From: Pseudomonas jessenii | Lineage (GTDB): Bacteria > Pseudomonadota > Gammaproteobacteria > Pseudomonadales > Pseudomonadaceae | Direction of reading: 5' to 3' | Assembly (NCBI RefSeq): GCF_002236115.1 | Contig: NZ_NIWT01000002.1 | Span: 496,001-560,000, forward strand | DNA length: 64,000 bases | Shown: positions 1 through 9,809 of the stretch, one piece after another | How positions within the stretch are numbered: position 1 is the stretch's first letter | Layout: each line of letters begins with the position of its first letter | Translations under genes and position numbers: made by a program | The notes under the pieces: generated by a model | The model's input: the letters and a program-made list of their open reading frames with translations, nothing else | Told to the model about the DNA's origin: nothing | Database searches by the model: none

Positions 1-251
1 CCCAGTACCATCGTCCTCGCCGTGGCAATCAGCCGGCGTGCTGGAGTTACTGGCAAAAATCACCGGGTGTCTGGGTCAATCAATGGCAGGAAATCTGTGA
101 AGACAGGGCACTGCTCGATCATTTCGAAAAATTGCCGGCCAACGTCTACAAAGTCGAGGCGGACAAGCAAATGATCACGTTGTACTGGGGCGAGAAGGGC
201 GAGGCCGAGGTGTTGCAGCAGATCGACGCCACCCTCAAAGCCCTCGCCTGA
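1..251 (+). CDS. C-terminal end of an unidentified protein (partial)
   Basis: An open frame runs from position 3 to the TGA at 249-251 and is cut by the left edge, leaving about 82 residues. The visible part is rich in Trp, Gln and Glu (for example CWSYWQKSPGVWV and LYWGEKGEAEVLQQI) and ends ATLKALA. It has no motif I recognise and no membrane segment. It lies in the same direction as fadB but is separated from it by a REP doublet and about 500 bases of non-coding DNA, so it is probably a separate transcription unit. The reading frame is convincing from its length and codon use. The function is unknown. Confidence 0.6.
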   Translation, partial: QYHRPRRGNQPACWSYWQKSPGVWVNQWQEICEDRALLDHFEKLPANVYKVEADKQMITLYWGEKGEAEVLQQIDATLKALA

Positions 252-262
252 AACCCGATCCC

Positions 263-364
263 CTGTAGGAGCGAGCCTGCTCGCGATGAACCTGAGAGCG
301 CCGCGGGGTGCCAGGCTTCCCGCGTCATCGTTGACGTCCATCGCGAGCGAGCTCGCTCCTACAG
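263..364. repeat. REP doublet (REPIN), TAGGAG class
   Basis: Two inverted REP copies, 263-288 (CTGTAGGAGCGAGC...) and 338-364 (...GAGCTCGCTCCTACAG), flank an inner segment of about 50 bases. The inner segment read on the minus strand closely resembles the inner segment of the doublet at 7309-7409 (shared CGTCAACGATGACGCGGG and GCTCTCAGGT). The two are therefore copies of one roughly 100-base element in opposite orientations. Such elements are non-autonomous and are thought to be moved by RAYT transposases; none is encoded here. Confidence 0.85.
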
Positions 365-380
365 GTGTTTTTCGCAGGCA

Positions 381-409
381 ATAAAAAGCCCGACATTCAT
401 CATCGGGCT
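381..409 (-). terminator. Minus-strand intrinsic terminator without an obvious gene
   Basis: On the minus strand AGCCCGA (403-409) and TCGGGCT (387-393) form a 7-bp stem with a 9-base loop, followed by a run of five T (383-387). The plus strand has no T run after the stem. No recognised minus-strand gene ends here, so it may end a small RNA. Confidence 0.7.
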
Positions 410-620
410 GGAGTTGGCCAGGCAGGCCGGTAAAAACGGTGTTGGCTGATCTTACGCTGGGCATTCGCCAAAAGCGTTCAAAATTTTCCCCTGGGTTCCG
501 CCAGCGTAGCTTGTTAAACACGGGCTGCAGCGAATTAGGGCGAACTTTCTAACAATTGATTCTATGAATGACCTTGCATGCTCAAGCGTGTTTAAGGTCT
601 TCGCAGTACGGATATGACCG

Positions 621-634
621 GAAAGTCGCGTTTC
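621..634. promoter_or_regulatory. Possible PsrA site upstream of fadB
   Basis: GAAAGTCGCGTTTC differs by one base from the PsrA consensus (G/C)AAAC-N4-GTTT(G/C). It lies 18 bases upstream of a TTGACA hexamer and about 240 bases before fadB. PsrA is known to control the fadBA5 operon in P. aeruginosa and psrA lies 9 kb away, so the site is plausible, but one half is imperfect. Confidence 0.3.
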
Positions 635-870
635 AACCCGTGTTTCGGGCGATTGACAATTGTCGGGAATTCCGTGAAGGTGACGTACCCAAATCAAACG
701 GGCGTATGAATTGAGCGTTTGTATTTCAGACCGCTCCTACAGAATCCCGACTATCGCGTTGGCGGGTGTGCCGGGGGAATGGGCGTAGCATTGACGATCA
801 ACGTCCCTGCCAAGCCGTTCGCCTGCGTCCGACGTGTACTGTTCAGCTTCCATATCGTGGAGATCAGTTG

Positions 871-3018
871 ATGATTTACGAAGGTAAAGCCATCACGGTT
901 AAGGCTCTTGAAAGTGGCATCGTCGAACTGAAGTTCGACCTCAAGGGTGAGTCCGTCAACAAGTTCAACCGTCTAACCCTGAACGAACTGCGTCAGGCCG
1001 TAGACACCATCAAGGCAGATGCTTCGATCAAGGGCGTGATCGTCAGCAGTGGCAAGGACGTGTTCATCGTCGGCGCCGACATCACCGAATTTGTCGACAA
1101 CTTCAAGCTGCCGGATGCAGAACTTGTTGCTGGCAACCTCGAAGCCAACAAGATTTTCAGCGATTTCGAAGACCTCAACGTCCCGACCGTCGCCGCGATC
1201 AATGGCATCGCGTTGGGTGGCGGTCTGGAAATGTGCCTGGCGGCGGACTACCGCGTCATGTCCACCAAGGCCAAGATCGGTCTGCCGGAAGTCAAGCTGG
1301 GCATCTACCCGGGCTTCGGCGGTACTGTGCGCCTGCCGCGCCTGATCGGTGCCGACAACGCCATCGAATGGATCGCCGCCGGCAAGGAAAACCGTCCTGA
1401 AGACGCGCTGAAAGTCGGCGCCGTCGACGCCGTGGTTGCTCCTGAGCAACTGCAGGATGCCGCGCTGGAACTGATCAAGCGCGCCATCTCCGGCGAGTTC
1501 GACTACAAGGCCAAGCGCCAGCCGAAGCTGGAAAAGCTGAAGCTGAACGCCATCGAACAAATGATGGCTTTCGAAACCGCCAAGGGTTTCGTGGCCGGCC
1601 AGGCTGGTCCGAATTACCCGGCGCCGGTTGAAGCGATCAAGACCATCCAGAAAGCCGCGAACTTCGGTCGCGACAAGGCGCTGGAAATTGAAGCTGCAGG
1701 TTTCGTCAAACTGGCCAAGACCTCTGCTGCGCAGAGCCTGATCGGCTTGTTCCTGAACGATCAGGAACTGAAGAAAAAGGCCAAGGCCTACGACGAAATC
1801 GCCAAGGACGTGAAGCAGGCCGCCGTACTGGGCGCCGGCATCATGGGTGGCGGTATCGCCTATCAGTCGGCCTCCAAAGGCACGCCGATCCTGATGAAGG
1901 ACATCAACGAGCACGGTATCGAGCAGGGTCTGGCCGAAGCCGCCAAACTGCTGGTCGGCCGCGTTGATAAAGGTCGCATGACCGCCGCGAAAATGGCTGA
2001 AGTGCTCAACGGCATCCGTCCAACCCTGTCTTACGGCGACTTCGGTCACGTGGATCTGGTGGTCGAAGCGGTCGTCGAGAACCCGAAGGTCAAGCAAGCG
2101 GTACTGGCCGAAGTTGAAGACAAGGTCAAGGAGGACACCATCCTGGCGTCCAACACCTCGACCATTTCCATCACCTTGCTGGCCAAGGCCCTCAAGCGTC
2201 CGGAAAACTTCGTCGGCATGCACTTCTTCAACCCGGTGCACATGATGCCGCTGGTGGAAGTGATCCGTGGCGAGAAGTCCAGCGAGCTGGCTGTTGCCAC
2301 CACCGTTGCCTACGCCAAGAAAATGGGCAAGAACCCGATCGTGGTCAATGACTGCCCGGGCTTCCTGGTCAACCGCGTCCTGTTCCCGTACTTCGGCGGT
2401 TTCGCCAAGCTGGTCAGCGCCGGTGTGGACTTCGTCCGTATCGACAAGATCATGGAAAAATTCGGCTGGCCTATGGGCCCGGCCTACCTGATGGACGTGG
2501 TCGGCATCGACACCGGTCACCACGGTCGTGACGTAATGGCCGAAGGCTTCCCGGACCGCATGAAGGACGACCGTCGCTCGGCCGTCGACGTGCTCTACGA
2601 AGCCAAGCGCCTGGGCCAGAAGAACGGCAAGGGCTTCTACGCCTACGAGACCGACAAGAAAGGCAAGCAGAAGAAGGTTGCCGATCCTTCGGTACTGGAA
2701 GTGCTCAAGCCGATCGTTTACGAGCAGCGCGAAGTCACCGACGAAGACATCATCAACTGGATGATGATCCCGCTGTGCCTGGAAACCGTGCGTTGCCTGG
2801 AAGACGGCATCGTCGAAACCGCTGCCGAAGCCGACATGGGTCTGGTCTACGGTATTGGTTTCCCTCCATTCCGTGGCGGTGCGCTGCGTTACATCGATTC
2901 GATCGGTGTGGCAGAGTTCGTTGCCCTGGCTGACCAGTACGCTGATTTGGGCGCGCTGTACCACCCGACCGCGAAGCTGCGCGAAATGGCCAAAAACGGC
3001 CAGAGCTTCTTCGGTTAA
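871..3018 (+). CDS. fadB: Fatty acid oxidation complex alpha subunit FadB
   Basis: This 715-residue protein is the multifunctional alpha subunit of the cytosolic beta-oxidation complex. It hydrates enoyl-CoA and oxidises 3-hydroxyacyl-CoA, and has isomerase and epimerase activity. The N-terminal half is a crotonase domain with the glycine-rich [17 protein letters not shown] segment and the second acidic residue in [15 protein letters not shown]. From about residue 310 a Rossmann fold begins ([15 protein letters not shown]), followed by the dehydrogenase motif [17 protein letters not shown] with the catalytic His. I chose the ATG at 871 ([11 protein letters not shown]) because GGAG precedes it and FadB homologues begin there; an upstream in-frame start would add 35 unrelated residues. 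The length is that of Pseudomonas FaoA/FadB. fadA follows after 29 bases, forming an operon. Confidence 0.97.
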   Translation: MIYEGKAITVKALESGIVELKFDLKGESVNKFNRLTLNELRQAVDTIKADASIKGVIVSSGKDVFIVGADITEFVDNFKLPDAELVAGNLEANKIFSDFEDLNVPTVAAINGIALGGGLEMCLAADYRVMSTKAKIGLPEVKLGIYPGFGGTVRLPRLIGADNAIEWIAAGKENRPEDALKVGAVDAVVAPEQLQDAALELIKRAISGEFDYKAKRQPKLEKLKLNAIEQMMAFETAKGFVAGQAGPNYPAPVEAIKTIQKAANFGRDKALEIEAAGFVKLAKTSAAQSLIGLFLNDQELKKKAKAYDEIAKDVKQAAVLGAGIMGGGIAYQSASKGTPILMKDINEHGIEQGLAEAAKLLVGRVDKGRMTAAKMAEVLNGIRPTLSYGDFGHVDLVVEAVVENPKVKQAVLAEVEDKVKEDTILASNTSTISITLLAKALKRPENFVGMHFFNPVHMMPLVEVIRGEKSSELAVATTVAYAKKMGKNPIVVNDCPGFLVNRVLFPYFGGFAKLVSAGVDFVRIDKIMEKFGWPMGPAYLMDVVGIDTGHHGRDVMAEGFPDRMKDDRRSAVDVLYEAKRLGQKNGKGFYAYETDKKGKQKKVADPSVLEVLKPIVYEQREVTDEDIINWMMIPLCLETVRCLEDGIVETAAEADMGLVYGIGFPPFRGGALRYIDSIGVAEFVALADQYADLGALYHPTAKLREMAKNGQSFFG

Positions 3019-3032
3019 GCGCCCCCAACTAG

Positions 3033-4223
<1,191 letters not shown>

Positions 4224-4241
4224 GCGTCTCGTTGATGGAAG

Positions 4242-4265
4242 CCGGGGCCAAGTGCCCCGGTTTTT
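4242..4265 (+). terminator. Terminator of fadBA
   Basis: CCGGGGC (4242-4248) pairs with GCCCCGG (4254-4260) around a 5-base loop and is followed by five T, then G and five more T. It lies 18 bases after the fadA stop. Confidence 0.92.
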
Positions 4266-4317
4266 GTTTTTCCGGATTTATTTTTTATTTTGAAAAAATT
4301 TGAGTGAGGGCCAAAGC

Positions 4318-4554
4318 ATGCCGATACAACCTGGGCTCTACCAACATTACAAAGGTCCGCAGTACCGCGTATTCAGTGTTGCGCGGCATTCGGAAACCGA
4401 AGAAGAAGTGGTCTTCTACCAAGCCCTGTATGGCGATTACGGCTTTTGGGTGCGTCCCTTGAGCATGTTCCTGGAGTCCGTCGAGGTTGACGGCGAACAG
4501 GTGCCACGCTTTGCTTTGGTGCAGGCCGAACCGAGCGTTTTTCCGCAGCCATAA
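4318..4554 (+). CDS. DUF1653 family protein
   Basis: A 78-residue soluble protein whose whole length matches the DUF1653 pattern as I know it: a start like MPIQPGLYQHYKGPQYRV, a central VVFYQALYG and a WVRPLSMF segment. The family has no established function. I chose ATG 4318 because GAGTGAGGG stands 5-10 bases before it; a TTG six codons upstream lacks such a site. It sits between the fadBA terminator and topA, in the same direction, as it does (from memory) in P. aeruginosa. No signal peptide or membrane segment is seen. Confidence 0.85.
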   Translation: MPIQPGLYQHYKGPQYRVFSVARHSETEEEVVFYQALYGDYGFWVRPLSMFLESVEVDGEQVPRFALVQAEPSVFPQP

Positions 4555-4579
4555 GGGGAGTGCGCGCAGAGCCCTGCGC

Positions 4580-4608
4580 TTGACCTCATCTTGTAGCCAC
4601 TATATATA
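4580..4608 (+). promoter_or_regulatory. Promoter of topA
   Basis: TTGACC (4580-4585) and TATATA (4603-4608) are separated by 17 bases, a near-consensus sigma-70 promoter about 60 bases before the topA start. Confidence 0.7.
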
Positions 4609-4668
4609 GCGGTGCCGCGTCAGGCGCCAACCGCCTTTCACTTCTCGAATTCAGGAATTTTCTGATCC

Positions 4669-7296
4669 ATGGGCAAATCGCTGGTCATTGTGGAATCCCC
4701 GGCTAAGGCCAAGACCATCAACAAGTATTTGGGCAACGAATACGTGGTGAAGTCGAGTATCGGCCATATCCGAGACCTGCCCACCAGCGGTTCGGCTAGC
4801 GCCAGCAAAGAGCCAGCCGCCAAGCGCGGCAAGGCTGCTGCGGGTGAAGTGCCGGCACTGTCGCCGAAAGAAAAAGCGCGCAAGCAGCTGGTCGCGCGCA
4901 TGGGTGTCGATCCGGATCATGGCTGGAAAGCCAAGTACGAGATCCTCCCGGGCAAGGAAAAAGTCATCGAAGAGCTGCGCCGGCTCGCCAAGGATGCTGA
5001 CACCATCTATCTCGCAACCGACTTGGACCGCGAGGGGGAAGCCATTGCCTGGCACCTGCGCGAAGCCATTGGTGGTGACGATACCCGCTACAAGCGCGTG
5101 GTGTTCAACGAAATCACCAAGAAGGCGATTCAGGAAGCCTTCTCGAAACCAGGCGAGCTGGATATCGATCGCGTCAACGCCCAGCAGGCGCGTCGTTTCC
5201 TCGACCGCGTGGTGGGTTACATGGTTTCGCCGCTGCTGTGGGCCAAGATCGCTCGCGGTCTGTCCGCTGGTCGCGTGCAGTCGGTTGCCGTGAAGCTGGT
5301 GGTCGAGCGCGAACGTGAAATCCGCGCGTTCAACCCGGAAGAGTACTGGGAAGTTCACGCCGACCTCGGCACCGCAAAAGGCGCGACCGTGCGCTTCGAC
5401 GTGGCCCGCGAGAAAGGCGAAGCCTTCAAGCCGCTCAATGAAACCCAGGCCATGGCCGCGCTGGAGAAGCTCAAGGCTTCCAGCTACAGCATCGTCAAGC
5501 GCGAAGACAAGCCGACCAGCAGCAAGCCGTCGGCACCCTTCATCACGTCCACCTTGCAGCAAGCCGCAAGCAATCGCCTGGGCTTCGGTGTGAAGAAGAC
5601 CATGATGATGGCCCAGCGTCTTTACGAAGCTGGCTACATCACTTATATGCGTACCGACTCCACCAACCTTTCGGTTGATGCCGTGGCGATGGCGCGTGCC
5701 TATATTGAAGGCGAATTCGGCAAGAAATACCTGCCGGAAACCCCGAACGTCTACAGCAGCAAGGAAGGCGCACAAGAGGCTCACGAAGCGATTCGTCCGT
5801 CCGACGCCAATACTGAGCCAAGCAAGCTGTCGGGCATGGAGCGTGACGCTGAGCGCCTCTACGAGCTCATCTGGCGCCAGTTCCTCGCCTGCCAGATGCT
5901 GCCGGCGCAATACCTGTCGACCACGGTCACTGTCGGTGCCGGCGACTTCGAGCTGCGCGCCAAGGGCCGCATCCTGAAGTTCGACGGTTACACCCGTGTC
6001 ATGCCGCAAATCGCCAAGCCAGGCGATGACGACGTACTGCCGGACATGGCCCAGGGCGACGCGATGAAGCTGATCAAGCTTGATCCGACCCAGCACTTCA
6101 CCAAGCCGCCGGCGCGTTACTCGGAAGCCAGCCTGGTAAAAGAAATGGAAAAACGCGGCATCGGTCGTCCTTCGACCTACGCGGCGATCATTTCGACTAT
6201 TCAGGACCGCGGCTACGTGGCGCTGCACAACCGTCGTTTCTACTCGGAAAAGATGGGCGACATCGTCACCGAGCGTCTGGCCGAAAGCTTCTCCAACCTG
6301 ATGGACTACGGCTTCACCGCCGGCATGGAAGAGCATCTCGATGACGTGGCCCAGGGCGAACGCGACTGGAAAAACGTGCTCGACGAGTTCTACGGCGACT
6401 TCAAGAAGAAACTCGAAGTAGCCGAAAGCCCGGAACACGGCATGCGGGCCAATCAGCCCGTCATGACTGACATTCCGTGCACCACCTGCGGCCGGCCGAT
6501 GCAGATCCGTACCGCGTCGACCGGCGTGTTCCTCGGTTGCTCGGGCTACAGCCTGCCGCCGAAAGAGCGCTGCAAGGCCACCGTCAACCTGGTGCCGGGC
6601 GATGAAATCGCAGCGGACGACGAGGGTGAGTCGGAGTCGCTGGTGTTGCGTGGCAAGCATCGCTGCCCGATCTGCAGCACGGCGATGGACGCCTACCTGC
6701 TCGATGAAAAGCGCAAGTTGCACATCTGCGGTAACAACCCGGATTGCGATGGCTACGAAATCGAAGAGGGCACCTATCGCATCAAGGGCTATGAAGGTCC
6801 GAGCCTGGAGTGCGACAAGTGCGGTAGCGAGATGCAGCTCAAGACCGGCCGTTTCGGCAAGTTCTTCGGTTGCACCAATGCCACCTGCAAGAACACCCGC
6901 AAACTGCTGAAGAGTGGTGATGCCGCGCCGCCGAAGATGGATCCGGTGAAGATGCCTGAGCTGAAGTGCGAAAAGGTCAACGACACCTACATTCTGCGCG
7001 ACGGTGCATCCGGTCTGTTCCTGGCGGCCAGCCAGTTCCCGAAAAACCGCGAGACTCGTGCTCCATTGGTGATGGAAATCATCCCGCACAAGGATGAGAT
7101 CGATCCGAAGTATCACTTCCTCTGCGAAGCGCCGAAGAAAGATCCGGATGGTCTGCCAGCCGTGATCCGTTACAGCCGCAAGACCAAGGAACAGTACGTG
7201 CAGACCGAAGTTGACGGTAAGCCAACCGGTTGGAAGGCTTACTACGACGGTGGCAAGTGGACGGTTGAAGACAAGCGTCCGGCAGCCAAGGCTTAA
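4669..7296 (+). CDS. topA: DNA topoisomerase I (type IA)
   Basis: This 875-residue enzyme relaxes negative supercoils by cutting one strand through a 5'-phosphotyrosine link. The TOPRIM domain shows [12 protein letters not shown] (Glu9) and [11 protein letters not shown] (Asp118, Asp120, Glu124). The active-site tyrosine is Tyr326 in [14 protein letters not shown]. The C-terminal third carries three cysteine-rich zinc modules (starting [16 protein letters not shown] and CDKCGSEM), followed by a tail with further topoisomerase C-terminal repeats. The start ATG at 4669 ([15 protein letters not shown]) fits the family. A near-consensus promoter precedes it and a REP doublet plus terminator follow, so it is probably transcribed alone. 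Nothing is unusual. Confidence 0.97.
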   Translation: MGKSLVIVESPAKAKTINKYLGNEYVVKSSIGHIRDLPTSGSASASKEPAAKRGKAAAGEVPALSPKEKARKQLVARMGVDPDHGWKAKYEILPGKEKVIEELRRLAKDADTIYLATDLDREGEAIAWHLREAIGGDDTRYKRVVFNEITKKAIQEAFSKPGELDIDRVNAQQARRFLDRVVGYMVSPLLWAKIARGLSAGRVQSVAVKLVVEREREIRAFNPEEYWEVHADLGTAKGATVRFDVAREKGEAFKPLNETQAMAALEKLKASSYSIVKREDKPTSSKPSAPFITSTLQQAASNRLGFGVKKTMMMAQRLYEAGYITYMRTDSTNLSVDAVAMARAYIEGEFGKKYLPETPNVYSSKEGAQEAHEAIRPSDANTEPSKLSGMERDAERLYELIWRQFLACQMLPAQYLSTTVTVGAGDFELRAKGRILKFDGYTRVMPQIAKPGDDDVLPDMAQGDAMKLIKLDPTQHFTKPPARYSEASLVKEMEKRGIGRPSTYAAIISTIQDRGYVALHNRRFYSEKMGDIVTERLAESFSNLMDYGFTAGMEEHLDDVAQGERDWKNVLDEFYGDFKKKLEVAESPEHGMRANQPVMTDIPCTTCGRPMQIRTASTGVFLGCSGYSLPPKERCKATVNLVPGDEIAADDEGESESLVLRGKHRCPICSTAMDAYLLDEKRKLHICGNNPDCDGYEIEEGTYRIKGYEGPSLECDKCGSEMQLKTGRFGKFFGCTNATCKNTRKLLKSGDAAPPKMDPVKMPELKCEKVNDTYILRDGASGLFLAASQFPKNRETRAPLVMEIIPHKDEIDPKYHFLCEAPKKDPDGLPAVIRYSRKTKEQYVQTEVDGKPTGWKAYYDGGKWTVEDKRPAAKA

Positions 7297-7308
7297 AGCC
7301 GCGCCCCC

Positions 7309-7409
7309 TGTAGGAGCGAGCTTGCTCGCGATGGTCGTCAACGATGACGCGGGCCTTCAGAATGCCCGCGTTGCTCTCAGGTCCATCGCGAGCAAGCTCG
7401 CTCCTACAG
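7309..7409. repeat. REP doublet (REPIN), TAGGAG class
   Basis: REP copies at 7309-7334 (CTGTAGGAGCGAGCTTGC...) and 7383-7409 (...GCAAGCTCGCTCCTACAG) are exact inverted matches over most of their length. They surround an inner inverted repeat (GACGCGGG and CCCGCG). This is the same roughly 100-base element as at 263-364, inserted in the other orientation, between topA and its likely terminator. Confidence 0.9.
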
Positions 7410-7417
7410 TGCGCAAG

Positions 7418-7455
7418 GCCGCATGAGAACCCTCGGGTTTTCATGCGGCTTTTTT
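7418..7455 (+). terminator. Terminator downstream of topA
   Basis: GCCGCATGA (7418-7426) pairs with TCATGCGGC (7441-7449); inner bases AACCC and GGGTT extend the stem. Six T follow. It probably ends the topA transcript, with the REPIN inserted between gene and terminator. Confidence 0.92.
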
Positions 7456-7539
7456 GTTTTGGGCTTGCGGTCGGATCGGCTGATCCATGACACTGTCAAA
7501 CCTGCGTGAAGCAATTATTTCGTTGTGGAGGCTGCCGTC

Positions 7540-8064
7540 ATGGCCCACGAACTGTATACCCGCACCAATCAGAAGATTTATTTCGCCGGATTGTCGCTCG
7601 AAGCGCTGGCCCGCACTGAAGAGGGGCGGGCGATGAATTCGCTGGCGCTGATCCAGGCTGGGCGCGAATCCGCGCTGTTTCATCTGTACGGCGCGCTGCT
7701 GGGCCTGTGTCACGAGATCGCCGGTTTCTATCGCTTGCCTCAGGCCAATGCGCCCCGTGCAGAGTTGTTGCTGACTCGCGAGGTGCTGGACACCATCGCC
7801 ATTCCGGAAATGGCTGAGCTGGTCGAGCTGGCCAATAACCCGGAAACCTGGCTGGCCAAGTTGTTGGCTGCCCATGCTGCGTTGTTTCAGCCGCCGCGCG
7901 CGCCCCACAAGCCGAAAGGGGACGTAACCCAGCCACTGATTCAGGCTGTCAATCTGGATGAAGAGGAGGCGCCGCAAGAGCTGAGTCGGGAAGAGCTGGA
8001 GAGTTGGCGTCAGAACCTGAAGGGGTTGGCGATCCGCTTTCGCGAAGGCCTGAACGAGTGCTGA
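7540..8064 (+). CDS. Conserved Pseudomonas protein, DUF6586 family
   Basis: A 174-residue, mostly helical soluble protein starting MAHELYTRTNQKIYFAGL. I recognise it as the small conserved gene that follows topA in pseudomonads, recently grouped as DUF6586; no biochemical role is known to me. The ATG at 7540 was chosen because GGAGG lies 8 bases upstream; an in-frame GTG at 7525 has none. A Pro-rich linker (QPPRAPHKPKG) precedes an acidic C-terminal segment. No catalytic motif, signal peptide or membrane segment is visible. The next small gene follows about 95 bases later in the same direction. Confidence 0.75.
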   Translation: MAHELYTRTNQKIYFAGLSLEALARTEEGRAMNSLALIQAGRESALFHLYGALLGLCHEIAGFYRLPQANAPRAELLLTREVLDTIAIPEMAELVELANNPETWLAKLLAAHAALFQPPRAPHKPKGDVTQPLIQAVNLDEEEAPQELSREELESWRQNLKGLAIRFREGLNEC

Positions 8065-8158
8065 CAGAAACAGTTTTGGGATGGCATCTGGTCAAGATCC
8101 CGAGCGAAGCCTGGCCGATGCCTATATAATCCCCGCCTTTCGTGGAGAACAGTCCTTT

Positions 8159-8392
8159 ATGCCAACGTCCTTTCTAGAAATTGTCGAGTTACCAGACGGC
8201 CGTATCGAGCTGCGCAGGGCCGAGGACGAGGGTTCTCTGGTTACTTTGGATTTCTCCGAGGACGCCAAGGCATTCCTGCAAGGGCAGCACGTGGAAGTCG
8301 CCAAGGCGATGTTGAGCGTCGGTGTTCAGATGGCCGGTCGCCTGGTTGAAGGCGAATTCGACAAGGAAGAGGGGTCGCGGGTTCTTCATTGA
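8159..8392 (+). CDS. Small conserved hypothetical protein
   Basis: A 77-residue acidic protein (MPTSFLEIVELPDGRIELRR...) with a beta-rich N-terminal half and a helical segment around residues 45-60. I do not recognise a named domain. It appears to match the small gene found at this place between topA and lexA/sulA in other pseudomonads. The ATG at 8159 is preceded by GTGGAG, and a perfect TATAAT lies at 8125-8130, so it may have its own promoter. It converges on sulA. Confidence 0.7.
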   Translation: MPTSFLEIVELPDGRIELRRAEDEGSLVTLDFSEDAKAFLQGQHVEVAKAMLSVGVQMAGRLVEGEFDKEEGSRVLH

Positions 8393-8484
8393 CCGCCGCC
8401 TGTCGTTTTTCCTGATGTCGTTACTCATCGGCTTCTCTGTCCCTGGAGAAGCCTTGCGCGGTGAATCACGCGTTTGTCCGCCGG

Positions 8485-8961
8485 TTAACCCAGTCGAATA
8501 TTCAGGCTCTGAGCGTCCCCGGTACGGGCGGCGCTGATCAGTTGTTGTCGCGATTGGGGGCTCAGCGGGTTGATCCAGCTGACCACCGTGTGGCTACGAC
8601 CCAGGCGCAGGGCTTCGCAAGTCAGTTGCTGGGCGCTCTGGGTGCCCCGGGGTTGCAGCAGCAGAATGCGCTCGCGGTTAAGGCCGGCATCTCGCAGCCA
8701 GGCTTGAGTCAGGCTGGCGGGTGGCGCGATCAGTGTCAGCCAGCGTGCGTCCTGGTCCTGGCTCAATTCCCTGAGGATCGGTGCCAGAAGGCTCAGGCAG
8801 TTCCCGGCTGCACCACGCAGTGACAGCTCGCTGAAAACGTCAGGTTCGGCGCTCCAGGGGGACTCGACTACGTCTTTCAGGATCGGCGCCAATGGCTGTG
8901 CCATGAACGCTTCGAACAACGGCAGTTGGGTTTGCTGTGGTGATGTCTGTGGGAACTGCAT
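8485..8961 (-). CDS. sulA: SOS cell division inhibitor SulA
   Basis: A 158-residue protein that, in its family, binds FtsZ and blocks Z-ring assembly during the SOS response. It starts MQFPQTSPQQTQLPLFEAFM, contains the RecA-fold-like core (LTLIAPPASLTQAWLRDAGLN and ILLLQPRG), and has the SHTVVSWINPLS segment near the end. The start at 8961 follows GGAGG at a good distance; an in-frame start 11 codons upstream would run into lexA. It begins 10 bases after the lexA stop. This lexA-sulA operon is typical of Pseudomonas and puts sulA under the LexA boxes upstream of lexA. Confidence 0.9.
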   Translation of the reverse strand: MQFPQTSPQQTQLPLFEAFMAQPLAPILKDVVESPWSAEPDVFSELSLRGAAGNCLSLLAPILRELSQDQDARWLTLIAPPASLTQAWLRDAGLNRERILLLQPRGTQSAQQLTCEALRLGRSHTVVSWINPLSPQSRQQLISAARTGDAQSLNIRLG

Positions 8962-8971
8962 GGTGCCTCCT

Positions 8972-9580
8972 TTAGCGGCGAATGACGCCGACACTCAAGC
9001 CTTCGATCACCAGTTCCTGGTCTTGAAGGTTCACTTCAATAGGGGCGAACTCGGGGTTCTCGGCGATCAGCCAGACTTTGCTGCCGTCACGCTTGAAGCG
9101 CTTGACGGTCACTTCGTCGCCGATCCGCGCAACGACGATCTGGCCGTTACGGGCTTCGCGGGTGGTGTGGACCGCCAGCAGGTCGCCGTCGAAAATGCCG
9201 ATATCCTTCATGCTCATCCCATGGACGCGCAGCAGGTAGTCGGCGCGCGGATGGAAGAAGGCGGGATTGATGTTGCAGGACTCTTCGATGTGTTGCTGCG
9301 CAAGAATCGGGGCGCCGGCTGCTACCCGGCCAATGATCGGCAGGGTGGAATCGTCGGCCTTGGCTTCGAAGCCGGGAATGCGGATGCCACGGGAGGCGCC
9401 AGGCGTCATCTCGATTGCACCCTTGCGGGCCAGTGCCTTGAGGTGTTCTTCCGCCGCATTGGGTGACTTGAAACCCAGTTCCTGAGCGATTTCCGCGCGG
9501 GTGGGTGGATACCCGTTGTCTTCCAGGCAGCGCTTGATGAAGGCCAGAATCTCTGCTTGTCGTGGCGTCAGCTTTAGCAT
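8972..9580 (-). CDS. lexA: SOS repressor LexA
   Basis: This 202-residue repressor binds SOS boxes and cleaves itself when RecA filaments form. The N-terminal winged helix spans about residues 1-65 ([24 protein letters not shown] is typical). The self-cleavage bond is Ala88-Gly89 in GRVAAGAP. The catalytic pair is Ser123 (GMSMKD) and Lys160 (VTVKRF). Two LexA boxes lie 10-45 bases upstream of its start, so it regulates itself. sulA follows in the same operon and psrA is divergent. Length and motifs are normal for the family. Confidence 0.97.
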   Translation of the reverse strand: MLKLTPRQAEILAFIKRCLEDNGYPPTRAEIAQELGFKSPNAAEEHLKALARKGAIEMTPGASRGIRIPGFEAKADDSTLPIIGRVAAGAPILAQQHIEESCNINPAFFHPRADYLLRVHGMSMKDIGIFDGDLLAVHTTREARNGQIVVARIGDEVTVKRFKRDGSKVWLIAENPEFAPIEVNLQDQELVIEGLSVGVIRR

Positions 9581-9590
9581 ATCGATCGCT

Positions 9591-9606
9591 CTGTTTTTTT
9601 ATACAG
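9591..9606. promoter_or_regulatory. LexA box 1
   Basis: CTG-N10-CAG (CTGTTTTTTTATACAG) immediately upstream of lexA. On the minus strand it reads CTGTATAAAAAAACAG, the standard gammaproteobacterial SOS box. Confidence 0.9.
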
Positions 9607-9609
9607 TGA

Positions 9610-9625
9610 CTGGGATTATATACAG
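9610..9625. promoter_or_regulatory. LexA box 2
   Basis: A second CTG-N10-CAG site (minus strand CTGTATATAATCCCAG), 3 bases from the first. It contains TATAAT on the minus strand, so LexA bound here would cover the lexA promoter -10. Confidence 0.9.
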
Positions 9626-9750
9626 TAAGTCGGTCTTGGCAATGCTCCATTTTTCAGTCGCCGCCGGACGGTCAAACAGCCGATGGATTGAAGCTTTGCC
9701 GTTGTGTGGTTAAATGTCTGACCGACCATTCCCGAAACGAACTGCCAGAC

Positions 9751-9794
9751 TTGACAATGCACAGGCTGAAACGTATGTTTCAAACAAGTGTTTG
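9751..9794 (+). promoter_or_regulatory. psrA promoter with two overlapping PsrA operators
   Basis: TTGACA (9751-9756) and TATGTT (9774-9779) are 17 bases apart. GAAACGTATGTTTC (9768-9781) and CAAACAAGTGTTTG (9781-9794) are both perfect matches to the published PsrA palindrome (G/C)AAAC-N4-GTTT(G/C) and share one base. The first covers the -10, as expected for autorepression. Confidence 0.85.
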
Positions 9795-9809
9795 TCAGGC
9801 GGAGTAGCC

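Larger units (their letters stand above)
365..870. other. Gene-free region upstream of fadB
   Basis: No convincing gene lies in these 500 bases. They contain a minus-strand intrinsic terminator (381-409), a possible minus-strand promoter (TTGAGC as GCTCAA at 580-585, TAGAAT as ATTCTA at 559-564, with a short 15-base spacer), a PsrA-like half-matching site (621-634), a TTGACA hexamer at 653-658 and a degenerate REP-like tail near 731-757. The short ORFs here have no ribosome binding site or recognisable product. The fadB promoter must lie in this region, but I cannot place its -10 element. Confidence 0.5.

Noticed and set aside
452..697. 81-codon minus-strand ORF upstream of fadB
   Set aside because: No ribosome binding site or homologous feature; the region is better explained as regulatory DNA with a terminator.
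973..2964. 663-codon minus-strand ORF opposite fadB
   Set aside because: It is the mirror frame of a GC-rich gene; the plus-strand frame encodes a complete FadB with all motifs.
4651..7341. 896-codon minus-strand ORF opposite topA
   Set aside because: It is a shadow of topA, with His/Val/Leu-rich composition, no motifs and no ribosome binding site.
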